DNA of 64,000 bases from Rugosimonospora africana (GTDB lineage: Bacteria; Actinomycetota; Actinomycetes; Mycobacteriales; Micromonosporaceae): contig NZ_BONZ01000009.1 of the NCBI RefSeq assembly GCF_016862975.1, forward strand, positions 1 through 64,000, given 5' to 3'. Positions 44,796 through 53,800 of this stretch are shown piece after piece. Each line of letters starts with the position of its first letter. Within the stretch, counting starts at the first letter, position 1. Both the position numbers and the translations under genes were made by a program. The notes under the pieces were generated by a model. That model was not told the DNA's origin. It ran no database searches and saw only the letters and a program-made list of their open reading frames with translations.

Positions 44796-46521
44796 CGGAG
44801 CCGGCGGTGATGACGTCGCCGACGGACGCGGCAAGGCCGGTGACAACGCCGGCCTTGTGCGCGTTCAGCGGCTGTTCCATCTTCATCGCTTCCAGCACGA
44901 CCACCAGGTCACCCTCGGCGACCGTGTCGCCGTCCGACACCGCGATCTTCACGATCGTGCCCTGCATCGGAGAGGTCAGTGCGTCGCCGCTCGCCGCGGT
45001 ACCGGACTTGTGACCCCCGCCGCGCCTGGGGGCAGGCTTGGCGACGGCGGGGGCCTTCACAGTGGTACCCATGGATGCCGGCAGGGAAACCTCCAGACGT
45101 TTCCCGCCGACCTCCACCACGATCGTCTGCCGGGGCTCGGGCTCGTCCACAGTGGACCCCGCTCCGAACGGCGGTACGCCGCCGGCCCACTCGGTCTCGA
45201 TCCAGCGGGTGTGCACGGAGAACGGCTCGGATGTGAAGGCCGGGTCGCGCACGACCAGCCGGTGGAACGGCAGCGCGGTGGCCATCCCGTCGACGACCAA
45301 CTCGTCCAGTACGCGCCGGGCACGCTCCAGCGCCTCGAGCCGGGTCTGCCCGTACACGATCACCTTGGCCAGCAGCGAGTCGAAGTTGCCGCCGACCACG
45401 CTGCCGGACTCGATGCCGGTGTCCACCCGCACCCCCGGGCCGCTGGGCAGCCGCAGCTCGCTCACCACGCCGGGGGCCGGAAGGAAGTTGCGTCCCGGGT
45501 CCTCGCCATTGATCCGGAACTCGATCGCGTGCCCGCGCGGCTTCGGATCCTCGGTCCATCGCAGCGTCTCGCCGTCCGCGACCCGGAACTGCTCACGCAC
45601 CAGGTCGATGCCGGCGGTCTCCTCGGTGACCGGGTGCTCGACCTGCAGGCGGGTGTTCACTTCGAGGAAGCTGATGGTCCCGTCGCCGCCGACCAGGTAT
45701 TCGACGGTGCCGGCGCCGTGGTAACCGGCCTCCCGGCAGATCGCCTTGGCGGAGGTGTGGATCTGCTGCCGCTGCTCGTCGGTGAGGAACGGGGCGGGTG
45801 CCTCCTCGACCAGCTTCTGGTGCCGGCGCTGCAGCGAGCAGTCCCGGGTGCCCACGACGATGACGTTGCCGTGCTGGTCGGCCAGTACCTGCGCCTCCAC
45901 GTGCCGGGGCCGGTCCAGGTACCGCTCGACGAAGCACTCGCCCCGGCCGAACGCGGCAACCGCCTCTCGGGTGGCGGACTCGAACAGTGCCGGGATCTCC
46001 TCCATGGTCCGGGCGACCTTCAGCCCGCGCCCGCCACCACCGAACGCCGCCTTGATGGCCACCGGCAGCCCGTACTCGGTCGCGAAGGCGATGATCTCGC
46101 TGGCGTCGGCGACCGGCTCCGCGGTGCCCGGGACCAGCGGCGCCCCGGCCCGCTGCGCGATGTGCCGGGCGGTCACCTTGTCACCGAGGTCGCGGATGGC
46201 CTGCGGCGTCGGGCCGATCCAGGTCAGCCCGGCGTCGAGGACGGCCTGGGCGAAGTCGGCGTTCTCCGACAGGAAGCCGTAGCCCGGGTGCACGGCGTCG
46301 GCGCCGGAGCGCCGGGCCACGTCGAGCACCTTCTCGATGTTCAGGTACGTCTCGGCGGAGGTGTCGCCGCCGAGCGCGTAGGACTCGTCGGCCAACCGAG
46401 CGGGCAGCGCGTCGCGGTCGGAGTCCGCGTACACGGCGACTGACTCCAACCCGGCGTCGCGGCAAGCCCGGATCACTCGTACCGCGATCTCGCCCCGGTT
46501 CGCGATCAGCACCTTACGCAT
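44776..46521 (-). CDS. accA: Acyl-CoA carboxylase alpha subunit (biotin carboxylase + biotin carrier)
   Basis: Encodes 581 aa. It carboxylates biotin with ATP and bicarbonate and carries it to the beta subunit. The N-terminus [23 protein letters not shown]-grasp loop [28 protein letters not shown] and [13 protein letters not shown] define the carboxylase; [15 protein letters not shown] carries the biotinylated Lys near residue 547. ATG 46521 is chosen because TACACT lies seven bases upstream and the family begins [11 protein letters not shown]; 30 extra upstream codons are discarded. It diverges from padR. Its partners accD, accE and birA lie at 50.6-58.2 kb. The Ser-Thr-Val-Asp codons near 45145 form one of the recurring palindromes. 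Confidence 0.95.
   Translation of the reverse strand: MRKVLIANRGEIAVRVIRACRDAGLESVAVYADSDRDALPARLADESYALGGDTSAETYLNIEKVLDVARRSGADAVHPGYGFLSENADFAQAVLDAGLTWIGPTPQAIRDLGDKVTARHIAQRAGAPLVPGTAEPVADASEIIAFATEYGLPVAIKAAFGGGGRGLKVARTMEEIPALFESATREAVAAFGRGECFVERYLDRPRHVEAQVLADQHGNVIVVGTRDCSLQRRHQKLVEEAPAPFLTDEQRQQIHTSAKAICREAGYHGAGTVEYLVGGDGTISFLEVNTRLQVEHPVTEETAGIDLVREQFRVADGETLRWTEDPKPRGHAIEFRINGEDPGRNFLPAPGVVSELRLPSGPGVRVDTGIESGSVVGGNFDSLLAKVIVYGQTRLEALERARRVLDELVVDGMATALPFHRLVVRDPAFTSEPFSVHTRWIETEWAGGVPPFGAGSTVDEPEPRQTIVVEVGGKRLEVSLPASMGTTVKAPAVAKPAPRRGGGHKSGTAASGDALTSPMQGTIVKIAVSDGDTVAEGDLVVVLEAMKMEQPLNAHKAGVVTGLAASVGDVITAGSVICELK
45145..45157. repeat. GTCCAC-N-GTGGAC palindrome, copy 5
   Basis: It lies inside accA and encodes S-T-V-D with ACT for Thr. 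Confidence 0.9.
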
Positions 46522-46528
46522 GCCGGGC

Positions 46529-46534
46529 AGTGTA
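46529..46534 (-). promoter_or_regulatory. Leaderless-type -10 box of accA
   Basis: TACACT on the minus strand ends seven bases before ATG 46521. Confidence 0.6.
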
Positions 46535-46603
46535 AACCGGTGCCCCGAAGGCGGCCCGGTGACCTTTGGCACGGGGCGGCCGCGCTCCGCCGCGTCGCAG
46601 CCG

Positions 46604-46621
46604 ATAGTCAAATTTGGCTAT
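46604..46621. promoter_or_regulatory. AT-rich palindrome, likely PadR operator
   Basis: ATAGTCAAATTTGGCTAT is an 18-bp inverted repeat with one mismatch per half-site. It directly abuts the padR -10 box and stands out in G/C-rich surroundings. A repressor bound here would block padR transcription; accA, 70 bases away, might also be affected. Confidence 0.6.
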
Positions 46622-46627
46622 TACGCT
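46622..46627 (+). promoter_or_regulatory. Leaderless-type -10 box of padR
   Basis: TACGCT ends six bases before GTG 46634 and touches the upstream palindrome. Confidence 0.6.
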
Positions 46628-46633
46628 GGGACG

Positions 46634-47185
46634 GTGTCGACAACCCGGCTTCTCATCCTCGGCGTGGTCCGGATCTTCCAGCCGGTACACGGCTATGACG
46701 TGCGCCGCGAACTGCTTAGCTGGCACGCGGACGACTGGGCGCACGTGGCGCCGGGCTCGGTGTACCACGCGCTGAAGAAGCTGGCCGAGGAGGGCCTGCT
46801 CACCGAGGTGTCCACGCGACAGGTCGGCTCGCGGCCGGCCCGGACGACGTACGAGATCACCGACAAGGGCGAGGCGGAGTTCCAGGATCTGCTGCGCCGG
46901 TACTGGTGGGAGTACAGCGTCCCGCCCGACCCGTTCACCGCCGCGTACGCGTTCCTGCCAGCGCTGGCCCGGCGCGAGGCGGCCGGCGCGCTGCGCAACC
47001 GGGCCCGGCTGCTGCGGCTGTTCGTCGACGGGACCGAGGTGCGGCTCGCCGCCTCGCCGAACGCGGACGCTCCACACGTCGCGTACATGTTCGAGCTGTC
47101 CATGGCGAAGGCCCGGGTCGAGGCGGACTGGTGTGAACGGCTGGCCGACCGGGTGGAGGCCGGCGAGCTGCCGAGCGCGGACTAA
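46634..47185 (+). CDS. PadR family transcriptional repressor
   Basis: Encodes 183 aa. The N-terminal winged helix is clear: LLILGVVRIFQPVHGYDVRR, SVYHALKKLAEEGLL and YEITDKGEAEFQDLLRR. The C-terminal half is a helical dimerisation region ending ELSMAKARVEADWCERLADR. GTG 46634 is chosen for the -10 box six bases upstream; the open frame continues to 46520 without coding character. It stands directly before a DrrAB-type exporter in the same direction, the usual arrangement of PadR regulators that respond to the drug they export. It probably controls itself and the exporter. Confidence 0.9.
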   Translation: MSTTRLLILGVVRIFQPVHGYDVRRELLSWHADDWAHVAPGSVYHALKKLAEEGLLTEVSTRQVGSRPARTTYEITDKGEAEFQDLLRRYWWEYSVPPDPFTAAYAFLPALARREAAGALRNRARLLRLFVDGTEVRLAASPNADAPHVAYMFELSMAKARVEADWCERLADRVEAGELPSAD

Positions 47186-47199
47186 AGCAGCGTCCACGT

Positions 47200-47218
47200 G
47201 TCACGACCCAGTCGTGAC
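47200..47218. promoter_or_regulatory. Inverted repeat after padR
   Basis: GTCACGAC (47200-47207) and GTCGTGAC (47211-47218) are perfect 8-bp arms with a 3-bp spacer, 15 bases after the padR stop. It could be an operator of the exporter promoter or a hairpin. Confidence 0.5.
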
Positions 47219-47243
47219 GCCCATCGCGATACAACGCGACTAT

Positions 47244-47279
47244 TCAAGCTTGACGCGACGCGACATATCGCGTTAGCTT
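47244..47279 (+). promoter_or_regulatory. Promoter of the DrrAB exporter with palindromic operator
   Basis: TTGACG (47250-47255) and TAGCTT (47274-47279) are separated by 18 bases, a good actinobacterial promoter. The perfect palindrome TCAAGCTTGA (47244-47253) overlaps the -35 box. CGCGATA (47225-47231) and TATCGCG (47266-47272) form a wider inverted repeat that brackets it. Confidence 0.6.
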
Positions 47280-47325
47280 ACCGGGGACCTCGATGAGTGA
47301 CGCACGTACCCGGTGGGGGAGAAGC

Positions 47326-48267
47326 ATGATCGAGACGATCGGCCTGCGGAAATCGTTCCGGGCCCGCAAGGCAACCGTCGACGCGGTCCGCGGCGTCGAC
47401 CTGTCCGTCGCGAAGGGCGAGATCTTCGGCTTCCTCGGACCGAACGGCGCCGGCAAGACCACCACGCTGCGCATGCTCGCCACGCTGATCCAGCCGGACG
47501 GCGGCGAGGCCACGATCGCGGGCGCCGACCTGCGGCGCAACCCGGGGCAGGTGCGCCGCCGGATCGGATACGTGGCCCAGGGCGGCAGCACCTGGGACGC
47601 GGTGACCGCTCGCGAGGAGCTGGTCCTGCAGGCCCGCATGTACGGCATCGCCAAGGCGGACGCGCGGCAGCGGGCGGCCCGGGCGATCGAGTCGTTCGAA
47701 CTCGCCGAGTTCGCCGACCGCAAGTGCCAGACCTACTCCGGCGGCCAGCGCCGCAGGGTCGACGTGGCGCTGGGCATCATCCACGCACCCGGCGTGATCT
47801 TCCTCGACGAGCCGACGACCGGCCTGGACCCGCAGAGCCGGGCGCACATGTGGGACGAGGTACGCCGGCTGCGCTCGGAGGGGATGACGGTCTTCATCAC
47901 CACGCACTATCTCGACGAGGCGGACGCACTCTGCGACCGGGTCGCCATCATGGACCACGGCGAGATCGTCGCCGAGGGTACGCCCAACGACCTGAAGCGT
48001 GAGGTCTCCGGCGACGTGGTGACCGTCGGCGTACCCGGCGCCGCCGAGCAGGCCGCGAAGTTGCTCGACAACCAGCCGTACGTGCGGCAGCTCGAACCGT
48101 CCGGCGACGGCGTCCGTCTGGTCGTCGACGCGGGCGCCACGGCGATGCCGCAGATCCTGCGCACCCTCGACGGCGCGGGCGTGCGACTCGACTCTATCGA
48201 GCTGCACCGCCCGAGCCTCGACGACGTGTTCCTGACCAAGACCGGCCGCTCGCTGCGCGAGTCCTGA
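47326..48267 (+). CDS. DrrA-like drug exporter ATPase
   Basis: Encodes 313 aa, the ATP-binding subunit of a daunorubicin-resistance-type exporter. Walker A is GPNGAGKTTTLRML, signature YSGGQRRRVDVALG and Walker B VIFLDEPTTGLDPQSR; ITTHYLDEADALCDRV is the typical H loop. The extra C-terminal domain of about 80 residues, ending PSLDDVFLTKTGRSL, defines the DrrA type. ATG 47326 is chosen because GGGGGA lies four to five bases upstream; ATG 47293 is in frame but lacks a ribosome site. Confidence 0.93.
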   Translation: MIETIGLRKSFRARKATVDAVRGVDLSVAKGEIFGFLGPNGAGKTTTLRMLATLIQPDGGEATIAGADLRRNPGQVRRRIGYVAQGGSTWDAVTAREELVLQARMYGIAKADARQRAARAIESFELAEFADRKCQTYSGGQRRRVDVALGIIHAPGVIFLDEPTTGLDPQSRAHMWDEVRRLRSEGMTVFITTHYLDEADALCDRVAIMDHGEIVAEGTPNDLKREVSGDVVTVGVPGAAEQAAKLLDNQPYVRQLEPSGDGVRLVVDAGATAMPQILRTLDGAGVRLDSIELHRPSLDDVFLTKTGRSLRES

Positions 48268-48278
48268 GAGGTATGGCG

Positions 48279-49031
48279 ATGAAGCTCGCACGAGACACCT
48301 GGCTCATCTTCCAGCGGCAGATGATGCTGGTGCTGCGCAATCCCGTCTGGGTGATCGTCGGGATCATCCAACCGCTGTACTACCTGTTCCTGTTCGGTCC
48401 GCTGCTCAAGGGGGCGCTGCGGCTGCCGAGTGCCGAGGCGTACCGAATCTTCGTACCGGGCATCCTGGTCCAGCTGGCCATCTTCGGGACGTTCTTCGTC
48501 GGCTTCGCGCTCATCTCCGAGCTGCGCGCCGGCGTGATCGAACGCAGCCGGGTCACCCCGGTCAGTCGGCTGGCACTGCTGCTCGGCAGGTCGCTGCGGG
48601 ACGTCGTCTCGCTGGTCGTGCAGGCCGCGATCATCACAGTGCTGTCCATCCCGTTCGGGCTCGCGGTCGGGCTGGGCGACGCGTTGCTGGCCTTCGCGGT
48701 ACTCGGGCTCATCGCCCTGATGCTCTCGGCGGCGTCGTACGCGATCGCGCTCAAGCTGCGCAGCGAGGACGCGCTCGCGCCGCTGCTGAACACCGTGGGC
48801 GTACCGATCCTGCTGCTGTCCGGCGTCCTGCTGCCCATGCGGTACGCGCCGCACTGGCTGGCCGACGTGGCGAAGTGGAACCCGTTCTCCTGGGCGGTGG
48901 ACGGCAGCCGCGCGTTGTTCGCCGGCAACCCGGGCGACTCGAGCGTCTGGAAGTCTCTGCTGATCCTCGGTGTGCTGACCGTGCTGTCGGTGTTCTGGGC
49001 CGCGCGTTCGTTCGCCAAGAGCGTGCGCTGA
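48279..49031 (+). CDS. DrrB-like drug exporter permease
   Basis: Encodes 250 aa, the membrane subunit partnering the upstream ATPase (ABC-2 type). Six hydrophobic segments are visible, with the family motif ELRAGVIERSRVTPVSRLALLLGR in the first cytoplasmic loop, shown here by its core GVIERSRVTPVSRLALL, and NPVWVIVGIIQPLYYLFLF in the first helix. ATG 48279 suits the GAGAGG site; ATG 48273 is too close to it. The gene starts 11 bases after the ATPase stop and is followed by a long perfect palindrome. Confidence 0.92.
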   Translation: MKLARDTWLIFQRQMMLVLRNPVWVIVGIIQPLYYLFLFGPLLKGALRLPSAEAYRIFVPGILVQLAIFGTFFVGFALISELRAGVIERSRVTPVSRLALLLGRSLRDVVSLVVQAAIITVLSIPFGLAVGLGDALLAFAVLGLIALMLSAASYAIALKLRSEDALAPLLNTVGVPILLLSGVLLPMRYAPHWLADVAKWNPFSWAVDGSRALFAGNPGDSSVWKSLLILGVLTVLSVFWAARSFAKSVR

Positions 49032-49068
49032 CGGGGGGTGGCCCGGCCGGCGCCGCCGTCCGGGTCGC

Positions 49069-49104
49069 GCGAGCCCGCCCGTAGTCGACTACGGGCGGGC
49101 TCGC
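49069..49104. terminator. 36-bp perfect palindrome, bidirectional terminator
   Basis: The arms 49069-49086 and 49087-49104 are exact reverse complements (18 bp each), with GTAGTC|GACTAC at the centre. It lies between the convergent exporter and O-methyltransferase genes. No T tract is present on either side. Confidence 0.8.
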
Positions 49105-49139
49105 ACTGTCCGGGCTTCTACCGGCGGCGGGCTGCGCTT

Positions 49140-49793
49140 CTACTTGCGGCGGGCCAGGGTGATGCCGTCGCCGATCGGGAGCATGACCGCCTCGACCCGC
49201 TCGTCGGCCAGAACCTCGTCGTTGAACGCGACGATCGCGCGGTCGTCGTCGTTTACCGGACTGAGTACCCGCCCATGCCGCAGCACGTTGTCGACCAGCA
49301 GAATTCCACCCTGCCGCATTCTGGGAACCAACTCGGCCCAGTACACCGGATAACCGGTCTTGTCGGCGTCGATGAACGCCAGGTCGATGTGCGGCTCAGT
49401 GGGCATGGCGCGCAGCGTGTCGGCGGCCGGCCCGAGGCGCAGCTCGACTTTGCCGGTCAGCCCGGCGCGCTCCCAGTACCGGCGCGCGATCGACGTGAAC
49501 TCCTCGGACACGTCGCAGCAGACCAGGTGCCCGTCGTCCGGCAGTCCCCGGGCGATCGCGATCGACGACAGTCCGGTGAAGGTGCCGACCTCGACCGCGT
49601 ACCGGGCGCCGGACAGCTTCGCGAGCAGGGTGAACAGGGAAGCCTGCTCGGGCGAGATCTGCATCCCGGCCGCGCCGGGCAGGGCCGCCCGGGTCTCCGC
49701 GATCAGGTCGGCGACGACCGGATCGGGTTGGGAGCCGTGCGCCACCAGGTAGGCGTGCAGTTCGGTGGGGAGGGCATCGGTCTTCGTGGACAT
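49140..49793 (-). CDS. SAM-dependent O-methyltransferase (catechol/caffeoyl-CoA type)
   Basis: Encodes 217 aa. The family methylates hydroxyl groups of small aromatic molecules with a metal ion. Motifs include YAVEVGTFTGLSSIAIARGL, HLVCCDVSEEFTSIARRYWE, IDLAFIDADKTGYPVYW with metal-binding Asp, and GGILLVDNVLRHGRVL. ATG 49793 is chosen for the -10 box TAGGCT seven bases upstream; 54 further upstream codons are an antisense artefact of maf. The substrate is unknown. Confidence 0.92.
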   Translation of the reverse strand: MSTKTDALPTELHAYLVAHGSQPDPVVADLIAETRAALPGAAGMQISPEQASLFTLLAKLSGARYAVEVGTFTGLSSIAIARGLPDDGHLVCCDVSEEFTSIARRYWERAGLTGKVELRLGPAADTLRAMPTEPHIDLAFIDADKTGYPVYWAELVPRMRQGGILLVDNVLRHGRVLSPVNDDDRAIVAFNDEVLADERVEAVMLPIGDGITLARRK

Positions 49794-49800
49794 GGAACTC

Positions 49801-49806
49801 AGCCTA
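49801..49806 (-). promoter_or_regulatory. Leaderless-type -10 box of the O-methyltransferase
   Basis: TAGGCT on the minus strand ends seven bases before ATG 49793 and overlaps the maf stop codon. Confidence 0.55.
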
Positions 49807-50427
49807 CGGTCTCCACAGTTGGGTGATCGGCACATCGAGCGTGGCGAGCAGCCGGCGCAGCAGCGGCAGGGAAACCCCGACCACCGTGCCCGGGTCTCCC
49901 ACGATCGACTCCACGAACGGGCCGCCCAGGCCGTCGATGGTGAACGCGCCCGCAACCTCCAGAGGTTCGCCGGTGTTCACGTACGCCTCGATCTCCGCGT
50001 CGCTGATGTCGGCGAAATGCACGGTGGACACCGCGGTGGCGTCCGCGTGCCGGTCTCCGGTGAGGTCGATAAGGCTGTGGCCGGTGAACAGTTCGCCGCT
50101 GCGCCCGCGCATCTGCCGCCAGCGGGCGACCGCCTCGTCGCGGTCGGCCGGCTTGCCCAGGATCTGCCCGTCGAACGCGAGAATCGAGTCACATCCCAGC
50201 ACCAGAACGGGGGACCCCGGACGGACTGGTCGCCCCCGCAGGCGCTCGGCGACCGCCGCCGCCTTCATCGCGGCCAGGGCGAGGCAGAAGGCCGCCGGAT
50301 CCGTGAGGTCCACAGTGGACTCGTCGACGCCGCTGACGATGACTTCGACGTCGATACCGGCCGCGGCGAGCGTCTTGCGCCGGGCGGGGCTCGCGGACGC
50401 GAGTACCAGGTGCGGTGGCTGGGTCAC
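49804..50427 (-). CDS. maf: Maf-like nucleoside triphosphate pyrophosphatase
   Basis: Encodes 207 aa. Maf proteins hydrolyse dTTP, UTP or modified nucleotides to monophosphates. The N-terminus LVLASASPARRKTLAAAG is the hallmark; LVLGCDSILAFDG and KPADRDEAVARWRQMRGRSGEL follow, shown by the core DEAVARWRQMRGRSGELFTG. GTG 50427 is chosen for TACGAT six bases upstream. The position next to accE matches the conserved actinobacterial order accD-accE-maf. Confidence 0.93.
   Translation of the reverse strand: MTQPPHLVLASASPARRKTLAAAGIDVEVIVSGVDESTVDLTDPAAFCLALAAMKAAAVAERLRGRPVRPGSPVLVLGCDSILAFDGQILGKPADRDEAVARWRQMRGRSGELFTGHSLIDLTGDRHADATAVSTVHFADISDAEIEAYVNTGEPLEVAGAFTIDGLGGPFVESIVGDPGTVVGVSLPLLRRLLATLDVPITQLWRP
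50308..50320. repeat. GTCCAC-N-GTGGAC palindrome, copy 6
   Basis: It lies inside maf and encodes S-T-V-D with ACT for Thr. Confidence 0.9.
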
Positions 50428-50433
50428 CGGGGA

Positions 50434-50439
50434 ATCGTA
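50434..50439 (-). promoter_or_regulatory. Leaderless-type -10 box of maf
   Basis: TACGAT on the minus strand ends six bases before GTG 50427. Confidence 0.55.
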
Positions 50440-50588
50440 AATGGGCTGCCGACCGGCCGCTCTGCTGACCCGGCGGCTCGGCGGTCGAACCGCGCGTGGC
50501 GGGGCGTTCGGGACGCCGGTCCGGCGGGGCGCTTCGGACGCCGTCAGCGGGGAGCTTTTCGCCGTCGGCAAGGCGTTTGGGTTGGCGG

Positions 50589-50792
50589 TCAGCGGGGAAG
50601 CGCCGCGGTACGCCAGGCATGCGGGCCGCGGCGGACGGCGGAACCCGGGCGGCCGCTGTCCACCCAGTGGGATCGCCGCTGCGGGCCCACCGCCGGTGCG
50701 GCCGGTCGCGACAGCAGTACCCCGACGAGAGCTGCCAGCTCTTCGTCGGTCGGAGTGCCATGTTCGATCCTGATGGCAGCGTGAGCGTCCAT
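50589..50792 (-). CDS. accE: Acyl-CoA carboxylase epsilon subunit
   Basis: Encodes 67 aa, the small subunit that stabilises the actinobacterial acyl-CoA carboxylase. The signature IRIEHGTPTDEELAALVGVL and the C-terminal Arg/Pro-rich WVDSGRPGS and WRTAALPR are typical, though the family is short and variable. ATG 50792 has no ribosome site but TAGGCT six bases upstream. In most relatives accE follows accD directly. Here accD lies 4.8 kb away, beyond a kinase, a peptidase and a Uma2-like gene. The small size makes it easy to miss. Confidence 0.8.
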   Translation of the reverse strand: MDAHAAIRIEHGTPTDEELAALVGVLLSRPAAPAVGPQRRSHWVDSGRPGSAVRRGPHAWRTAALPR

Positions 50793-50798
50793 CCCCCG

Positions 50799-50804
50799 AG
50801 CCTA
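50799..50804 (-). promoter_or_regulatory. Leaderless-type -10 box of accE
   Basis: TAGGCT on the minus strand ends six bases before ATG 50792. Confidence 0.55.
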
Positions 50805-50821
50805 ACCGGGAGCCGGCCGGG

Positions 50822-50827
50822 TACTTT
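50822..50827 (+). promoter_or_regulatory. Leaderless-type -10 box of kinase 2
   Basis: TACTTT ends six bases before GTG 50834. It is only 18 bases from the divergent accE box. Confidence 0.6.
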
Positions 50828-50833
50828 CGATGC

Positions 50834-53800
50834 GTGCCTTCCCCCCAACGATCTTCGGCAACCGAGCGCTACCGTCTGATCAGTCAGGTGGGCGAGGGCG
50901 GTATGGGCCGAGTCTTCCTCGCTCGCGACGAGGTCCTCCACCGCGATGTCGCGGTCAAGGAGGTCGTACCGCCGAGCGGGCTGACCGAGTCCGAGGGCGA
51001 GGAGGCCAGCGAGCGCGGGCTGCGCGAAGCCCGGGCCATCGCCCGGCTCAACCACCCCAACGTGGTACGCATCTACGACGTCGTGGCCCGCCCGCGCCGG
51101 CCGTGGATCGTCATGGAGTACGTCCGGTCCCGGTCGCTCCAGCAGCTGATCGCCGACGACGGGCCGCTGCCGGTTGCCGAGGTGGCCCGCATCGGTCTGG
51201 ACATCCTCGGTGCGCTGCACGCCGCCCACCGGTCCGGGGTGCTGCACCGCGACGTCAAGCCGAGCAACGTGCTGGTCGCGGACGACGGCCGGGTGGTACT
51301 GACCGACTTCGGCCTCGCCACGCTGGCCGGCGACGCGACGCTCACCCGCAGCGGGCTGATCTTGGGTTCCCCGGCGTACATCGCGCCGGAGCGGGCCCGC
51401 CAGGGCGTCACCGGTACCGAATCGGACCTCTGGTCGCTGGGCGCCACACTGTTCGCGGCGGTCGAGGGCCGCGCCCCGTACCACCGGTCGACGGCGATGG
51501 CGACACTGACCGCGCTGGTGACCGAGCCGCCGGACCCGATGGTGCTCGCCGGGCCGCTCGGGCCGGTGCTCGAACGGCTGCTGGAAAAGAACCCGGTCAC
51601 CCGGATGACCGCGCCGCAGGCCGCCCACTCGCTGCGCCACCTGCTCAGCTCGCTCCGGCGGGCGGAGGAGCAGCCGTGGCGCCTTCCCCGCGAGCGCCGG
51701 CCGGGCGGTCGCCCACCTGTGCCGCCGCCCACTCCGCCGCAGTCGCAGGCACAGCCAGCGATTCAGCAGCCCCGCTGGCCGGCGGTCGGCCGTGCCCAGG
51801 CTCCGGCGAAGCCGACCCGACCGGTGGGCCGGGCTCAGCCGCCGATCAGGTCGGCCGAACCGCCGGCCCAGCGCCCCGCTGTCGGCCGGGCCCAGCCGCC
51901 GGCACCACCCCAGGCCCAGCCGCCGGCGCCTCCTCGGACGCAGCCGCAGGCCCCGTCCCGGGACCAGCCGCCGACCTGGCCGCCGCTTCCCGTCACGCCA
52001 CCGGTGGACGACACACGCCGGGCCGCCGAGGTGCGGCCGGACGATAGTCGCCCGGCCGACGGTCGTTCAGGCGACGCTCGTCCGGCCGCTGGGTCGCCGG
52101 TGTCCGCTGCTCCGGCTGAGTCCGCGGGTTCGGCCGTTTCCGGTGACACGGCGGCGTCCGCGGGGTCGACCGAGTCGATCGACCCGGCGATGGCCGCTTC
52201 GACGACGGCACAGGAGCGGACCGACGGGTCGCTGGACGCGGCCGAGGCGCAGGCACCGGGCGAGGTTTCGGCGCCCGATGAGGCGCCCGCGGCGGACGCG
52301 CGGCCGACCGAGACCCCCACGCTGGACGAACCCCAGTCGGCGGCCGGCCAGCCGGATGCTCTGTCGGAGCCCGACGAGCCGGTCGGCGTCGACTTGGCGG
52401 ATGGTGCGATCGAGGCGGCGTCCGATCTGGCTGACGTCGACGTTGCGGCCGAGCCGGCGTCGGACTCGGCTGAACCGGACGGGTCCGCTGGGCTGGATGC
52501 TCCGGCTGGGCTGGATGCTCCGGCTGGGCTGGATGCTCCGGCTGGGCTGGATGCTCCGGCTGAGCCGGATTCTTCCGCTGGGCTGGATGCCCCGGCCGAG
52601 CCGGATTCCTTGGTTCAGGCGGGTGCCGACGTCGAGGCGGCCTCGGACGCGGCTGAGCCGGATCTCTCGGGTGAGCTGGATTCTTCGGGTGAGCTGGATT
52701 CGGCTGAGCTCGATTCTTCGGCTGAGGGGGATGCCTGGGCTGAGCCGGATTCTTTGGCTGAGTTGGATTCTTCGGCTGTTGGCGAGTCCGACGGCGAGAC
52801 GGCCCCGGGCCGGGCCGAGGGGTGGGCTGCCGCCGAGCCGGACTCGTCTGAGCCCGGCGCCGCGGACTCGCCGGATGCTGAGCCCGAGCATCCGTCCGGC
52901 GCCGAGCCGGGGCGGGACCACCAGTTCGCCGCCGATACGCGGCGGTCTGCCATCGAGTCGACGTCCGACTCGATGGGACTCTGGCCGATCGCCGAGCCAT
53001 GGCCGGGCGAGCCGAGCGTCGCCGCATCGCCGGCCGCCGGGACCGAGGCGGCCGACGGAACGACCGCCGACGGAACGACCGCCGACGAGTCGGCTGCCTT
53101 CGACGGGTCGGCCGATGGCGCATCGGCCGCCGATGGCGCGACCGCGGACGAGTCGCCCGCCGGCTGGCTGGCGACCGACGAACTGGCAACCGACCAGTCG
53201 GCAACCGACGAGTCGGCAGTCGACCAGCCCGCGCGTGATGAGCAGGCCTTCGATGAGCAGGCCTTCGATGAGCAGGCCTTCGACGAGCCGGCCATCGATG
53301 AGCTGGCAATCGACGAGCCCGCAGCCGACGAGCCCGCGCCCGACGAGCCGGCGGAGACCGAGCGCACGATGATCGAGCCGACGGGCGTTGCGCCCGAGGC
53401 CACCGTGATCGAGGCGCCCGAGGCCACCGTGATCGAGCCGATACCCGCCAGCTCACTGGCCGGTCCGTTCGGCGTCGGACCCACCGCCGCCGGGCCTAAT
53501 GCCGGACCCACCGCCGCCGGACCCACCATCGCCGGGCAGAAAGCCGGAGCGAACGCCGGTGCGAATGCCGCCGGCTCGGGCATCGTCGTGCCGCGCGTCG
53601 TCCGGAGCGGCCCGATGAGCGTCCGGCGGCCGTACGTGCGCGTCTCGCCGCCCGCCGCCGAGTCCACGCGGACACTCATGTTCGTCGCACTCGGCACGCT
53701 GATCGTCGTCGTCATTGTCGCCGCGCTCGTCGGGATCGGCCTGCGCCCGTCGGATCTTGCTGCCACCACCACCGCCGCATCGACGCCCGCCTCCCCGTCC

